Source of the DNA: Cyprinodon diabolis
Lineage: Eukaryota; Chordata; Actinopteri; Cyprinodontiformes; Cyprinodontidae
Direction of reading: 5' to 3'
Assembly (NCBI GenBank): GCA_030533445.1
Contig: CM060072.1
Coordinates: 22,995,267-23,059,266 of the forward strand
Length of the DNA: 64,000 nt
Part shown: piece after piece, positions 37,214-49,154 of the stretch
Layout: the number at the start of each line of letters is the position of its first letter
Numbering within the stretch: position 1 is the stretch's first letter
Program-made: the position numbers and the translations under genes
The notes under the pieces: model-generated
The model's input: only the letters and a program-made list of their open reading frames with translations
What the model was told of the DNA's origin: nothing
The model's database searches: none

Positions 37214-40200
37214 GGCCCTTAGTTTAAACAGACAGACAAAAGATCTAATAAAAATTACATTTACACACAGAGTTACATGCAATTTCCATTTGCCTGTGTA
37301 AATTCTCAGTTATCCGGGTCATGGAAACAACAAGAAGGCTTTCAATGGAAGGCAACTGGACTTTCGCTTATTTTTGAAGACATTTCCACACCTATCCAGG
37401 AGTTTTTGTTTACTCTGTTTGCTCCCACCAGAGCGATCTCTAGCTTGAGCGCTGATATATTTAAGCAGCATGGAGGTCTATCCTCCAGCACACATTCTTA
37501 GTCAGATGTATATTACCTAGCTGCCCCTTGTTCTTCTGGATCGTTGGGGCCTTTTGCTCTGCATAGGGTATGTGATTGATATTTTGAATCATAATGGGAG
37601 TACTTATGTAATTTCTTTGGGATGACTTGCATGACTGAACTGCAAAAGCTTGGAAGCTTAAACTGCAATCCTCCCCCTCCGATCCGTGATGTATTCAGTT
37701 TATTCATTTAGATAGATTCAACAATAGAGTCAGGTTCAATTCACTATTGCAGGCGTTAATAAAATCATCAGCATCCAGTTAAACCGAGTCAGTCCATAGG
37801 AATGTTTCCTGACCAGGTGCTCCTTGAGTTTTGACTTCATGATGTGTTTAAGTGCAACTTTGAAAAGAGATTGTCTCTATTAAAAAAAATCTAAAATGAT
37901 GTTATTTTCTTTAAATAACTGTAAAAGTTTCAATAGAAAAAATAAACAAATGACTATTTGAAGCGGTTTCATTCTTTCACAATTAAATTATTACTTGATC
38001 AGTTATTAAATTAATACATTTTCCCACATTAAAGTTGTATGATGGACAATATTTTCAGTTCTACGCTAAAATCCAGTTATACCTTTATGCTATTAATTGG
38101 CCCACGCCAACTAAGGTAATGCTGAAGACTATATATGTGAAGAATATAGTCTTCAGTATTAACTAAGAGGCTATTAAACTCATTTTCCCTTGCCATTTAA
38201 TTAACTTCTTGGCTGATAACTGATATACATCAGCTCTTATCCTGATATTCATATGTAATTCAACAAAACATGAAACCCTTTAGCGCAATGAATATCTATT
38301 GCCAAATTTTTCATATCAAACGCAGAACATGCAGCCTAGACTATTGACCATTTTTTTGAAACCTGTGAGAATGCTCCTGCATTTTCCTGTGAATACTGCC
38401 AATTTGTCTTGCTGAGTAAGTGCTGACGTATTCAGACACAAAAACTGCACTTCTTGATTTGCCTTGGATAAATATGAACAGATCTCTAGTCAGGCAGAAC
38501 ATCCAGTTTAAAGGTTCTGTCAGCTCATCGAAAAGACCTTACATCCCGAGCACTTGTCAACAAAACACAAGCTTCCAATTTTATTTTTTTTCTGAGGTAC
38601 AAGGCATCATAACAGCTGACACTTTCACAAACCAGCAAGCCAGGTAATTAGGTAACTAAATACGTAACACTTGCTACAAGCATAAACATGGTGCTGAACA
38701 CAATGCCTTCATTAAGTGTATGTAAATGTACCGTAGGCGTTGTAATGATACAATGCACATCTGCTCTATGTATAGCTGTTGCCGTGGCGTTTAGAAAGCT
38801 TTCCTCAAAAATGGCATTTGGTTGGATTCATATCACAAGATGAAAAAAAAAATGGGATTTGAACGACAACACAGAAGGCATCCTCCAGCTTGTTCGCCTG
38901 CACGTTGCAAATGAGCCTGCCTCGCTGTCTGTGTCCAACCCAGCAGGATCAGAGCACCACCCTTATCACACACCGAGGTGGAGGTTGAGTTAACAGAGTC
39001 TCAGCTCAGGCAAAAAACCCTCCCAAGCATCATTAGACAGATTTTAGTCCTGGCACACCATCAAGATGAAATTCCTACATTAACATTTGACTGTGTGTGT
39101 AAGAAACAATGACCGCTTTGGAAGAGAAATATTTGTTTTTTACCAGCTTTGTGAAAAGGACTAAATTTCTCTGCATGACACCCACTTCGGCATGTGATGG
39201 CAGGCATGATGGGAGTGAGAATGAACAGAGTATAGAGGAATAGAGTGCGGCTTTGGAAGGGTGTAATGCTACATTGAGCTCACGAGAAAAACGTTTGATG
39301 TTGGATTTTGGATGACTTTTTAAAAAAGAACACCATTTTCTTTTTTTAAGCTTTCACAAATCACCCCTTATTTTTACAAATCTTTATCTAATGCTCAATA
39401 ATTCAGTCCAGCTTCCCCTTATACACTTTATATATTATGAATTTTATGCTTACCTAATTCTGTAATATTGAACCTATTATGCTAATTTATGCTAAAATTA
39501 GTAATGACAAAAATGCCTTTTGGAGTTATCACACTAAATTACTGTTTCATAAATCTCAAAGGGGGTTTTAATGAACTTTTATTAGATTCAGTTAAAGTTT
39601 CACTAGCTTAAGCATTTGAGATTTTCAACAGTTGGTAATGATTTGAAGTCCAGGCTTAAAAAACAAAGTGCTCATGCATAGCAGCAAACTTTAGCATCAT
39701 TAACATACAGTATACAGTAGCTATCATCAGCATCCTTACATATGATTTGCATCTTTTTTCTTTCTCTGTAATAAAGGCCCACTAATCACTGCATAATTAA
39801 ATATTTTAGGTTTAATCAATATTTTCATTTTTAAACTAGACATAATTAAACGCAGCCAAGATTTCTGGTATAGACTATATAAAAGCCTTATAGTGGGGTG
39901 TCTCTTACACATATATGTTGATAAAGTCAAGGCTTTCTAAATAAAAAAAAAATATTAACATTGTTTTTATGCATATGAATGTAACAAGAATTATAATAGC
40001 ATTCAGCAACAGTGTGATATCAGTACTAGCACAGAACTCCTGGGAAGTCCTCGTAGGTCGCTACCGCTGGAGCAATTTTCAGCCCACTCCAATTTTCTCA
40101 GCAATCACTGAATATTTTTTAGACATCACACTTAAAAAGAAAGTTCTCACGTGAACATGTGTCAAGAACAATCTAGGAGAAAAGAAAGCCTTCATTTTGT

Positions 40201-41792
40201 TCTTGCAGCTTGGGAGGACAATTCAAAGCTCCCTGTACTTGCTCAGTAATTTCATGACTTTGGATTTAAAACTAACTTGAAGTCCACCTAGAAACTTGTT
40301 ACTGCTATTTCTAAGCAGATAAAAAAAGCATTGAAATGCATATAATTTGAAAAATAAAAATGTATACTTTATTATACTATTTTATAATGCTCTCCATAAT
40401 CAGTGGAACATTTATGGCATTGCTGAGCACCTTTTTGCATGGGATTATCTGGTATTTTAACTGTTTCTTAAATTAATTTCTACATTGTAAAACTGGAAAG
40501 CCTCCAAGCTTTCTCTATCTGATTCAAGTCAGCCCTCAGACTGAAACATGCTTGTAAAATTAAAAGATTTAAAACCTAAATTTGCCAAGAGTATGAATAA
40601 TTTGAGGGCTAACTGCATTTAATCATGTAAAGTAGGTCTTTAAAATGCAAGTACACGTTTAAATGAGAAACCAAAAATAATTAACGATAACATCATAAAA
40701 TGTTTTGATACCTTGATACACAGTAATCTTTTACAATCCTAATATTTCAAGAGAAGCTTCTCATCTGAGAAGGATTTGATAAGTAAACCCAGGCAGCCTT
40801 TAAACAACAGAAGGAAAGGAGCTGCATTAGTGAGGGTGTTATATTCCAATGAGATGCATGGAAATAAAACTGTGAATTGAGTTGGGTTTCAACGGCAACA
40901 TGTCAGCGTTGTTACATGTCAGACTGTAGTGCAATGGGTATTCGTACACTGTTACCTGATATCTGTTATTCTGTATACAATGTGACATTGGAATGGTAAT
41001 GAAAGCCTGTTTAAGAATTCAAACCTAGTCAACATTGCATAGGCTTAAATCTTTAAAATTTTTAGATAAATGTCCTTTAGAATGTTCCAAAGAAATAAAA
41101 GATATTTGCAAACATCATAAAGGTCCTGGCATACTGTACCTTTGTTGAGTTGATGAGAAGCCTTTGAGAAGAAAAATTGGTTGAAATAAATTTGTAGCCT
41201 TCGTGACATTTAACAAGTCTTAAGGCACATACCCATCCCATTTAATCTTGATGGATCAAAATGATTGACTTTGTCATTGACTTAGTCTTATAGATTAGGA
41301 ACAACTGCACTGGTTAAATTTCATACACAGTAGAGTGTTACCAACACAGAAGCCATGTTCTCCAGGTATAAAAAGCCTCAGTGGTGCTGTTAGAAGATTT
41401 ATTTAGCATTTGGCAACCTACAGCCTGGGAAAGAAAATTCACAAACAGACTATAAACACTATAAGAAAAATAGGATTTTGAAATGTAATGCTAAAAAACA
41501 ATTCCATTTCTTTCTTCAAACCAGTATAAAAATATAGCTTTGTAAAGTAATTCAGTTAGCTACAGTAACTTCTACATGCTTCTACTGAAGCTAGAATCCC
41601 AAAGGAGAGCTATTTGAATTTCCATCCTCAAATATGACATTTCTCCTCTGTAATGTCCCCTGGCAGGAGGAGGACATTACAGAAAGGACCATGTCCGGCA
41701 GCAACGATCATGTCATTTATTTTTTCTTCAGAATCTTAAACTGGATATGATCAAATTTATCTTAAAAGTTGCCAATTTTTCTAAGGTGGTGG
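37214..41792. other. Putative intron, no gene seen
   Basis: Long AT-rich stretch with short open frames only. The part at 38860-39060 is less AT-rich and could be a conserved non-coding element, but nothing in the sequence alone proves this. Confidence 0.45.
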
Positions 41793-42518
41793 TAGGGCTG
41801 GCGATACGACCTCAAATCAATATCACGATAAATTGGGCTGTTTTACCTTGATAACGATAAATGCACGATAAATGCTCCAGCTCCTCTATCAGAAACAAAG
41901 ACGTGCAGGAAATGCAACTGATATTTTAACAGTATAATTTATTTATTGAATAAATCACATTACATATCACGTTCAGTTAAATATTAAAGTCTTGTAACCA
42001 TTCAGATTTAAACATTCAACATTGTCTCATTGAACAGGAGAGAAATGATTCCTGTCTTGCAAACATGTTTGCACAAACTAAGGAACTATTTGCACATCTT
42101 TGAACTAAACAGTGTGGCGGTGCTGTAGGTGGAAGAGGTTGGATGTGTTACTTTGGGTAGGCCTTATAGTTTGCAGACAAAATTTGCTTTTTGTGTTCTT
42201 TTGCTCAACATCAATGGCGTAAATTCTGGGGCCACCGAACTGAGCTTAATTTGTATAATTTCGTTTACGGCTGTGTTAGACACTTCTTCACTGGGCTCAA
42301 CCGCAATTTTCTTTGTTTACGCTTCTGACTGGGTCGGTGGAGTGACGTATTTAGACACATGCTGCAGCATCTTAAAGGGGTAGAAAATATTAGCCATCGT
42401 CGCACACAGGAAAAAACATCAAAATTAAGTTTATTTCTTTGCCGGCATGGGAAAATTATCGCTGGTTATCGTAGTGAATGAGGGTAAAATAAAAAATCCG
42501 GTTTATCACCCAGTCCTA
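41793..42518. mobile_element. hAT-like element with TAGGGCTGG ends and (G)CGATA motifs (726 bp)
   Basis: The left end TAGGGCTGGCGATA and the complement of the right end (TAGGACTGGGTGATAAACC) match except for small changes. Subterminal ATCACGATAAAT, ATAACGATAAATG and CACGATAAATG motifs cluster at the left. No transposase is seen; an 84-residue open frame inside is unrecognised. The same end type starts at 63966. Confidence 0.75.
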
Positions 42519-43250
42519 CTTGGTAGTGAATACTAAAAGTAACCACGTACCCAGAGATTAAAACTAGTCAAATTAAATTTGTTAACCATTTGTTCCATCA
42601 GACACATATACCAGATAAAGTGCTTTTCATGGATTCAGACAGAATTGAAATCAAGAATAACAATTAAAATGAAAAATCGAACGGAAACAGCAAATAACAT
42701 GTACATTAACAGAAATCAATAAACCAGAAATGCAATTGAAAAAAAAAAGCACGAACTAAGGAAAAACAGGCCGACAAGCATTTTGTTTGCACTGAAATGT
42801 TGATATTTTCTCACTCCGATGTTGGAACACCTCCATCCCATTATTGTAATCTTGGCTCCCTTCACATATTTTTCTAAAGCTGTCAAATCAAACCGAGAAT
42901 GATTGGGACACCCTAGGACACTACAGACATAATAAAGTTGTAAATAATTAAATAAACAATAATGAAATCATTAGTACTATTCTCATGAGTTCACATTCCC
43001 AAAACCTGTCATTATAATTTCAACAAACCCTAACCCTTCACTGTAGTTCAAAACCTCTAAGGAACACTCTCTAAATATTACCATCTGGTAGAAACATTAG
43101 TATAAATTCATACTCTATAAATAGGTTTTTCATGCAGACTCTCTCCCTCTCCATTCATATGCATTTAAGTATGTATCTACAGTTTTGCTTGAGAGTTAAC
43201 ATACCCTTCCATTAAAGACAGCACATAATCAGCTGGCAGCTAAATACATT
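42519..43250. other. Putative intron, no gene seen
   Basis: AT-rich sequence with nothing recognisable. Confidence 0.5.
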
Positions 43251-43252
43251 GA

Positions 43253-43291
<39 letters not shown>

Positions 43292-43306
43292 ATATATATG
43301 TGTATA

Positions 43307-43391
<85 letters not shown>
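43251..43391. repeat. Long (TA)n microsatellite with TGTG interruptions
   Basis: About 140 bases of TA units, with three GTGTATATATA-type interruptions in the left third. It is the longest simple repeat in the window. Confidence 0.97.
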
Positions 43392-43396
<5 letters not shown>

Positions 43397-46310
43397 CAGT
43401 AAAGAAGCCTGATTGAGCTCCTGAACTGAAAGCAAGATTGCCTACTATCATTGCTATCATTACTGAATTGCTAGTGTGTTTTATCATTTTCTTTAATGGA
43501 AGTGTGCGTAAACTTATAAGCATCACTGTAGTGTATGTATGCACATAATGTAATGCTGTGAACCCACTTCAGTGACATTACCAGAAGCCACCCTTGACCA
43601 CTGCACCACTTGCACATGGAGCTCAGCCATTTATGAAGTATACTGGATTCTAATGATGGAAATGTTTGCCCTTGAAAACTCAATTAATAAGCAGCTATGC
43701 TATGACATCGTTGATTAGATCATCCAGTGCTGTCACATGTCATCCTGAGGAGGATGCCACCAGACAAAATCCCTGAGTGGAAGCAAAGCGAGGATCCAGC
43801 TCGCTGAGTCTTTTCTTTTCACACACGTACAAAGGCTCACACAAACCCACAACTCCTCTCTCCTCTTTGGTGGCTATGCAACAGAAACGCCAAGGCTGAT
43901 CTTAGGTAACAGCTCCTTTTGCCAGAATCAGAAAGCTCTGGTAAGACCCAATGAAAGCTGACATTGATACAGCGTAAAGCCCCCTCGCACAGATAGGACA
44001 CATGAGACAGACACCTTTATAGATGAAGCAGCCGCAGGCAAGGAAAAGACTGACTTTGCAATGCAGCATTAGGCAAGATTTCCGCTGCATACTGTAACAA
44101 ATTAGTACGAATCCGCTCCCCATGGGATGCTAGACGACACAGCTTGAATTGAAATAAACGACTGTACAATGTTTACCACACCATCCCCCATCCTGCAGGC
44201 TGCTGGTCATCTAAGTGTGACTAGCGCTCCTGAGAGCAGTGTGATGGATGGACAGCCAGACAGCTGCTAAAAATCTTTCGCTTCACACCCTGCCTGCCAC
44301 TCACTGGTCAACCGCATCCACGTACACCCACCTTGTACCCTGTTGTAACATGATAAGAAAAGCAAAAAATTAAAAGATCGCAGGATTCTACCTTTAACAT
44401 ACAGAAGCAATTTTACAAGACTGTCCAGGTTTTTTTCTGTGCTGTTATTTTCAACACATTCATTGTGAACTCCTTCACGCCTCTCATGCGAGAGCCATGT
44501 GGATATTGCTTTGAGAAGATGAATTCCCCCGGCTGGAGAGAGTAATGCTGGTATGAAAGAGAAAGATTCATTGAATGATTTGCAACTAAGATAGTGTAAG
44601 ACCTCTGCGCCCCTGTCAGGAGTCTCTGACAACAAATCTGATGCAAGTTCAATCAAAATATTTCAGCAAACCAAAATGTAGTCTTTTTTTTTTATTCAGA
44701 GCCCCTGGTTGCTGAGGTGATGCAGATAATACATAATCACGCTCTGACAGTCAGCCAAGGTGAATGTTTAACCTTCCCCGTGTCATCATTGTTTTCATCT
44801 TTCAAGAAGAAAGAGGCTTATGCACACGTTTCTTAAGCAGGCCTCTGAATAATGTAGATTTTTATTTGTTGGCTTTATGCCAACAATATGTCATTTGCAT
44901 AACCAAATACTTAAGATTACTGTATACCATAAAACAGTACAGAAATCTGATAATAGACTTAAGAATGCCAAGCTCTTTAGAGTTAATTACTCTGTAATTT
45001 AGAACACTTGACTGTGATTTGGCTTTTTCCGATCAAAAGAACGCAGACAATCTCATCATGATTAGAGATGCAACACCAGCAGCATTTCATAATGCTTTGA
45101 CCTGCCATCTAAGATTATGGCAGATCCCGATTATTAACTGAGAACTGACTGACAATATTAAAGGCACATTTATTTTGAAAAACATATTCTTTTACATTCA
45201 CCTTTCAGAGTCTCTACCCTTACTCCCGCCTCTTAAATTGAAGTCAATTAGAGTAGCATTTATCAAATATTGGTCTCCTAAAATGAACTGTTGTGAAACC
45301 ATATCTTGCTACTGCTCTGATACAAATAGATTTAAAGTCAAAAGGCCCACATATTAAAGTTCAGTTATAAACCCAGAATTATTCCCTCAGTGGGGGTTTT
45401 AGAATCTCCAGCAATCTTCAGTTCATACAAGTCAACTTCATTGCAGAAATGTTAGACAACCCAATTTAATTGGAAAAACAAGAAAGATCCAAGTATGATT
45501 TCAGTGCACTGCCCATAAGTTTGCCATTGCTACTTTTCCAGGCAATCCTATCCAAGTGCCACTACCTGGAAGCATTATATCTGCATCGGGATATTTCCTC
45601 ACAATATTGCTCATATCTCTATTAAACAGGAGATTTCTTCACTTTGGCCAGCAGCTTGTCAGCAGCATCTAAGACTGGAGGTGAGGGGAGGATGGCTGTA
45701 CAGTACCACCCACAAAGGAGCAGGCCAGATTGTATACTAATTCTAATGTATTACAGTACTCTTTGCACTTCAGAGGGCATAATGCTGCTAAATACTGTCA
45801 GTGGCAGAGCTAGACTTTTATAACGGGGTGGCAAGGTATTGTTTGGGGAGGTCAATATATAAAGGGTTCAATTACACTACAAACAATAATCATTTTTAGC
45901 AAAATGTATATTGATTAAATTAAAGCTGTTTATTTTCCAAAACCTATAGCATTATGTACTGTGCAATGTATAATAAATTAAGTATACAGCAAAAATAGAA
46001 ATTAACAAGTACAAAATGTGCTCCTTGGACTAATCAAATCCAGTAGAAAATACAAACTTGAGGTTTGTCAGAAGAAGTTAGGACAAGCAGTTGTGCACAT
46101 TGAAATGTGTACAACAAGAAGAATAATAAGACAAAAAAAAAACAGCCCTTTAAAACGAACTATAGTTGACCAATGCCCCGTGATATGAAAACACCAAATT
46201 CACTCAGAACCGCAAAATTCTGCAGTTCTGGTGAGATGAATTAACATTTTTTGATAAATGATCTCACAGTTCTTTTAAGAAAATTGCTATTATCTATTTC
46301 TGCTTCAAGG
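43392..46310. other. Putative intron, mostly unremarkable
   Basis: No exon is recognised. A hAT-like left end CAGTGGCAGAGCTAGAC lies at about 45800 and may belong to the element that carried the transposase fossil at 46314-46785. No matching right end was found. A 129-codon open frame at 44267-44656 (-) is unrecognised. Confidence 0.45.
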
Positions 46311-46313
46311 CAA

Positions 46314-46785
46314 TCAAGTAAGACAATCAAGTAACTGATAGAACATACTTCTATAGAACTCTTTATTATTTTCAAACTCACAGTGGTCTATTGTCATCTT
46401 TTGTTGTGCGCTGACAAAGTTGCAGTGGTGCACAAGTTCTTTAGTCTCCTTCCATAATTCACCGAATGTACTATCACTTCTGAAGCTTTTTAACGTGTCT
46501 GTAAGGGAACCAACCAGATCTATTGCTCTAATTACATCAAGATGTCTGTATTGGAGCATGTCAGACTTTAACATCCTCAAACACTTTACAAAAAGTAAAA
46601 AAAAGTACTATAAACTGTAGGTCAATTTGGGCTGAAAGACCTTTTGCTTATATTTTCCTATCTCCATTCCTCTAGTGAAATGACTTGCCAGCTCCTCAAA
46701 ATTGCTGGAACTAGTCTCTCATAGTTCTACATGCCATGTACCTGCAAGCCCACCTCACGTCTGAAAGTCGCTGGATTTTCATGTG
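46314..46785 (-). pseudogene. Fossil hAT/ZMYM1-like transposase fragment
   Basis: One frame on the minus strand gives QRLSDVRWACRYMACRT, then four in-frame stops, then AQIDLQF and an open stretch with SDMLQYRHLDVIRAIDLVG ending at 46314. The order RLSDxRWACRY, QIDLQF, SDMLQ is what I recall of the C-terminal half of ZMYM1-like and related hAT-derived proteins. The N-terminal zinc-finger and catalytic parts were not found. With several stops it is a dead copy. It could be a relic of a domesticated gene, but a transposon fossil is likelier in this setting. Confidence 0.7.
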
Positions 46786-48012
46786 GGTACATTTCTTTTT
46801 GAACATATGGACAGCAGATCCAGACATGAGACTAGTAATTAGTGTAACATTAAGCTCAAGCACTGTGGTGCAACATCTCTCTTACTCCCCGTTAATACAG
46901 CATTTGGTTTAATTTAGTATTAATAAACGTAGATACCAGCAAAGGAAATGTTTTTCATTGATCCTGTGTTCCACTGCCTTGTTCTGTTTTGTAGCCGTTT
47001 GGAGCATGAAGGACTGCATGTTAGCTAAACCAATGAGAAGTGTAGCAGGCTGTGCTGGGAGGATGCATTCAAGTCCGCTGGGAAATTTGACAGTTTTCTC
47101 CTCTAATGTCCGTAAAATTAAAACAGTGTAATGTTTTCAGCGAAGTGGCAACAGGGTTAGCAAGCATTTCTTCTAGCTTCTAACCCTCTGGCTCTGCTGC
47201 TGAATACTGTACACCAAGGGTCTGAAGCAAGCAAGTAAAATTAAAATCACCTCAAAATAACCTCAACAATGTTTTTGTTCATGCTTAAAATAGTCTGGAA
47301 CCTCTTGCTCGTCATCATGTAATGAGGGGAGGGGGGCAAGCAGTTTTAAAATGGTCTGGTCTGGGGCTGTCCACACCTGCTGTTGAGCATTTATTCCTTC
47401 TGAAGGAGCTTTGCAAATCCTTTATATACGAGCATGCCCATGCATACATACCACTGGAGTTTGGTTCCAGGTGTTCACGGATACACACTAATACTAAATA
47501 CTAAGCTGCAGCTACACATATACCCTGAATAACAATGTGTAATAACCATAGTTTAGCCTTCCACACATGGATATCCAAGGAATATCCCCTGCTCTGGAAG
47601 CTCTTTTGATGCTTACTTTGGTTTTCTTTTGTCTTCTTTTTGGTGTTATTGTTCTGTTTTCTGTTCCTCTTGTCTCAGTGAGGTTTGGAAGCAGACTTCT
47701 AGAAGTTAATGCACATCTTCTGTTTTATCTATTTTGCTGTTTTGTTTTATGTTCTCTCTTTTCATGTACCCTTTCCTGTCTCTATCTTTCTGTCTCCCCT
47801 TAGTTCTTATGCCCTCTTTCTTTCTCCCCTCCCTTTCTGTCGCCGTACCCATTGTATTCGATTATACTCCAAAATAATTTTAAATAAAGTTTCATATACA
47901 AGCACCAAGTGGAACATTATGGCAACAACCATAATGGGCCGCTTGTGAAAGCAAATCTGTTTATCATCTAGCTCTGGGACATTGATTCCCAGAGCTATAT
48001 TGGCTTTTCTAG
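46786..48012. other. Putative intron, no gene seen
   Basis: AT-rich sequence. Pyrimidine-rich tracts at 47600-47850 give chance open frames. The transposase fossil may extend into its left part, but I could not align it. Confidence 0.45.
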
Positions 48013-48334
48013 TGTTGCATCGGCCGATACCATACCGATGCCATCTGTTTGAAATTGATGTGTGTGTGAGTTTATATGAAGAACTGCATATTACTTGGAT
48101 GTAAAATAATTGCCATCATGGCTTTGTCAAGCTGCTGCTTACCTTTGTGAAAGAGGAAAAAGACTAGTACAAAGTGAAAAGTTTTATTGCCTACCTGGAA
48201 AGGGGGACAATAGTTGAATAAACTTTTGGCTCTCAAAATGGTATCAGTGCCCTATTTGTCGGTAGTCGCCGATACCACCATTTTAGAGCAGTGTCGGGGC
48301 CCTGCCCTATACTGGTATTGGTATCGGTGCAACA
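48013..48334. mobile_element. Short hAT-like element with TGTTGCAYCGG ends (322 bp)
   Basis: The left end TGTTGCATCGGCCGATACC and the complement of the right end (TGTTGCACCGATACCAATACC) form an imperfect inverted repeat. Subterminal CCGATACC motifs occur on both sides. A truncated relative lies at 17006. No clean 8-bp target duplication was found. Confidence 0.7.
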
Positions 48335-48686
48335 CCAGTTTTTTCTATACAGACCGAATGGCAAAGATTGGTAAGAGTTTTTTACAGGCTTGCAGCTCTC
48401 ACAGACAGATTTTTCCATTCCTTTATTTGAATTCATAAGGAAGTGACTACTCTCAGGATTGATGGACCATTTCGCTAAATATAAAAACTAATGTTTCTGA
48501 ACAGGATTACCAACTATAGCTCTAAAAAGAATGTCTGACAATGATCATGGGTCGGAATAAATTGAGTGGTGGGGAAGAAAAAAATGGGACTTGCCTTTAA
48601 ACCCCTGCCTTTTCATCTAATGTTCCTTGCATCAAAAAAGACATGCTCTATAGGGTTCAAATTATAAAAACCTTAACTTAAAAAAC
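48335..48686. other. Putative intron, no gene seen
   Basis: AT-rich sequence between two short elements. Confidence 0.5.
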
Positions 48687-48690
48687 TTAA

Positions 48691-49150
48691 AGAGTCATTA
48701 TCTTAGTTTTTGCTGAAAAAAAGCTTTAAAATAGCCTATTTATTTGACCCTTTACATCTAAAACAGCGTTTGATTATCAGACTGACACCTTTGTAGTTCA
48801 GAAACGATGCATCTAGAAGCCTGTAGTCAATATCCTGAATTTACTTTGGGTCGGAAGTTTCTGCGCTGTTCGGCAGATAAGCATCCATGTTTAAAGCGTC
48901 TCACCGAGTAAATCAAAAATCAAATCTTTCTATTCAAGATGGATTTTGTGGATACAAAGAAGCGACCAGCATCCAGCTCAACTTAAATACCTGAACTCCA
49001 GGAAAGGCGAAAAAAAGTTTTTAAAAAATTATATATATAAAAAAACCCTAACATAAGTGCCAGTGCGATCTACAAGAACAAGCAGAAGAGTGACACAGTT
49101 CTGTGTTTTGACCACAGGTGGCAGTATCATTAGAAAACTGTAATGCTTCT
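48691..49150. mobile_element. TTAA-flanked non-autonomous DNA element, copy B (460 bp)
   Basis: TTAA flanks both sides (48687-48690 and 49151-49154). The left end AGAGTCATTA matches the complement of the right end (AGAAGCATTA) at 8 of 10 positions. It shares several blocks in order with 15118-15592, including TTTGACCCTTTACA and the CAGTTCTGTGTTTTGACCA region. Confidence 0.8.
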
Positions 49151-49154
49151 TTAA

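Noticed and set aside
43212..43544. Frames rich in repeated Tyr-Ile
   Set aside because: They are translations of the (TA)n microsatellite.
44267..44656. 129-residue minus-strand open frame
   Set aside because: No recognisable motif; overlapping frames of similar length exist on the same strand, which suggests chance.
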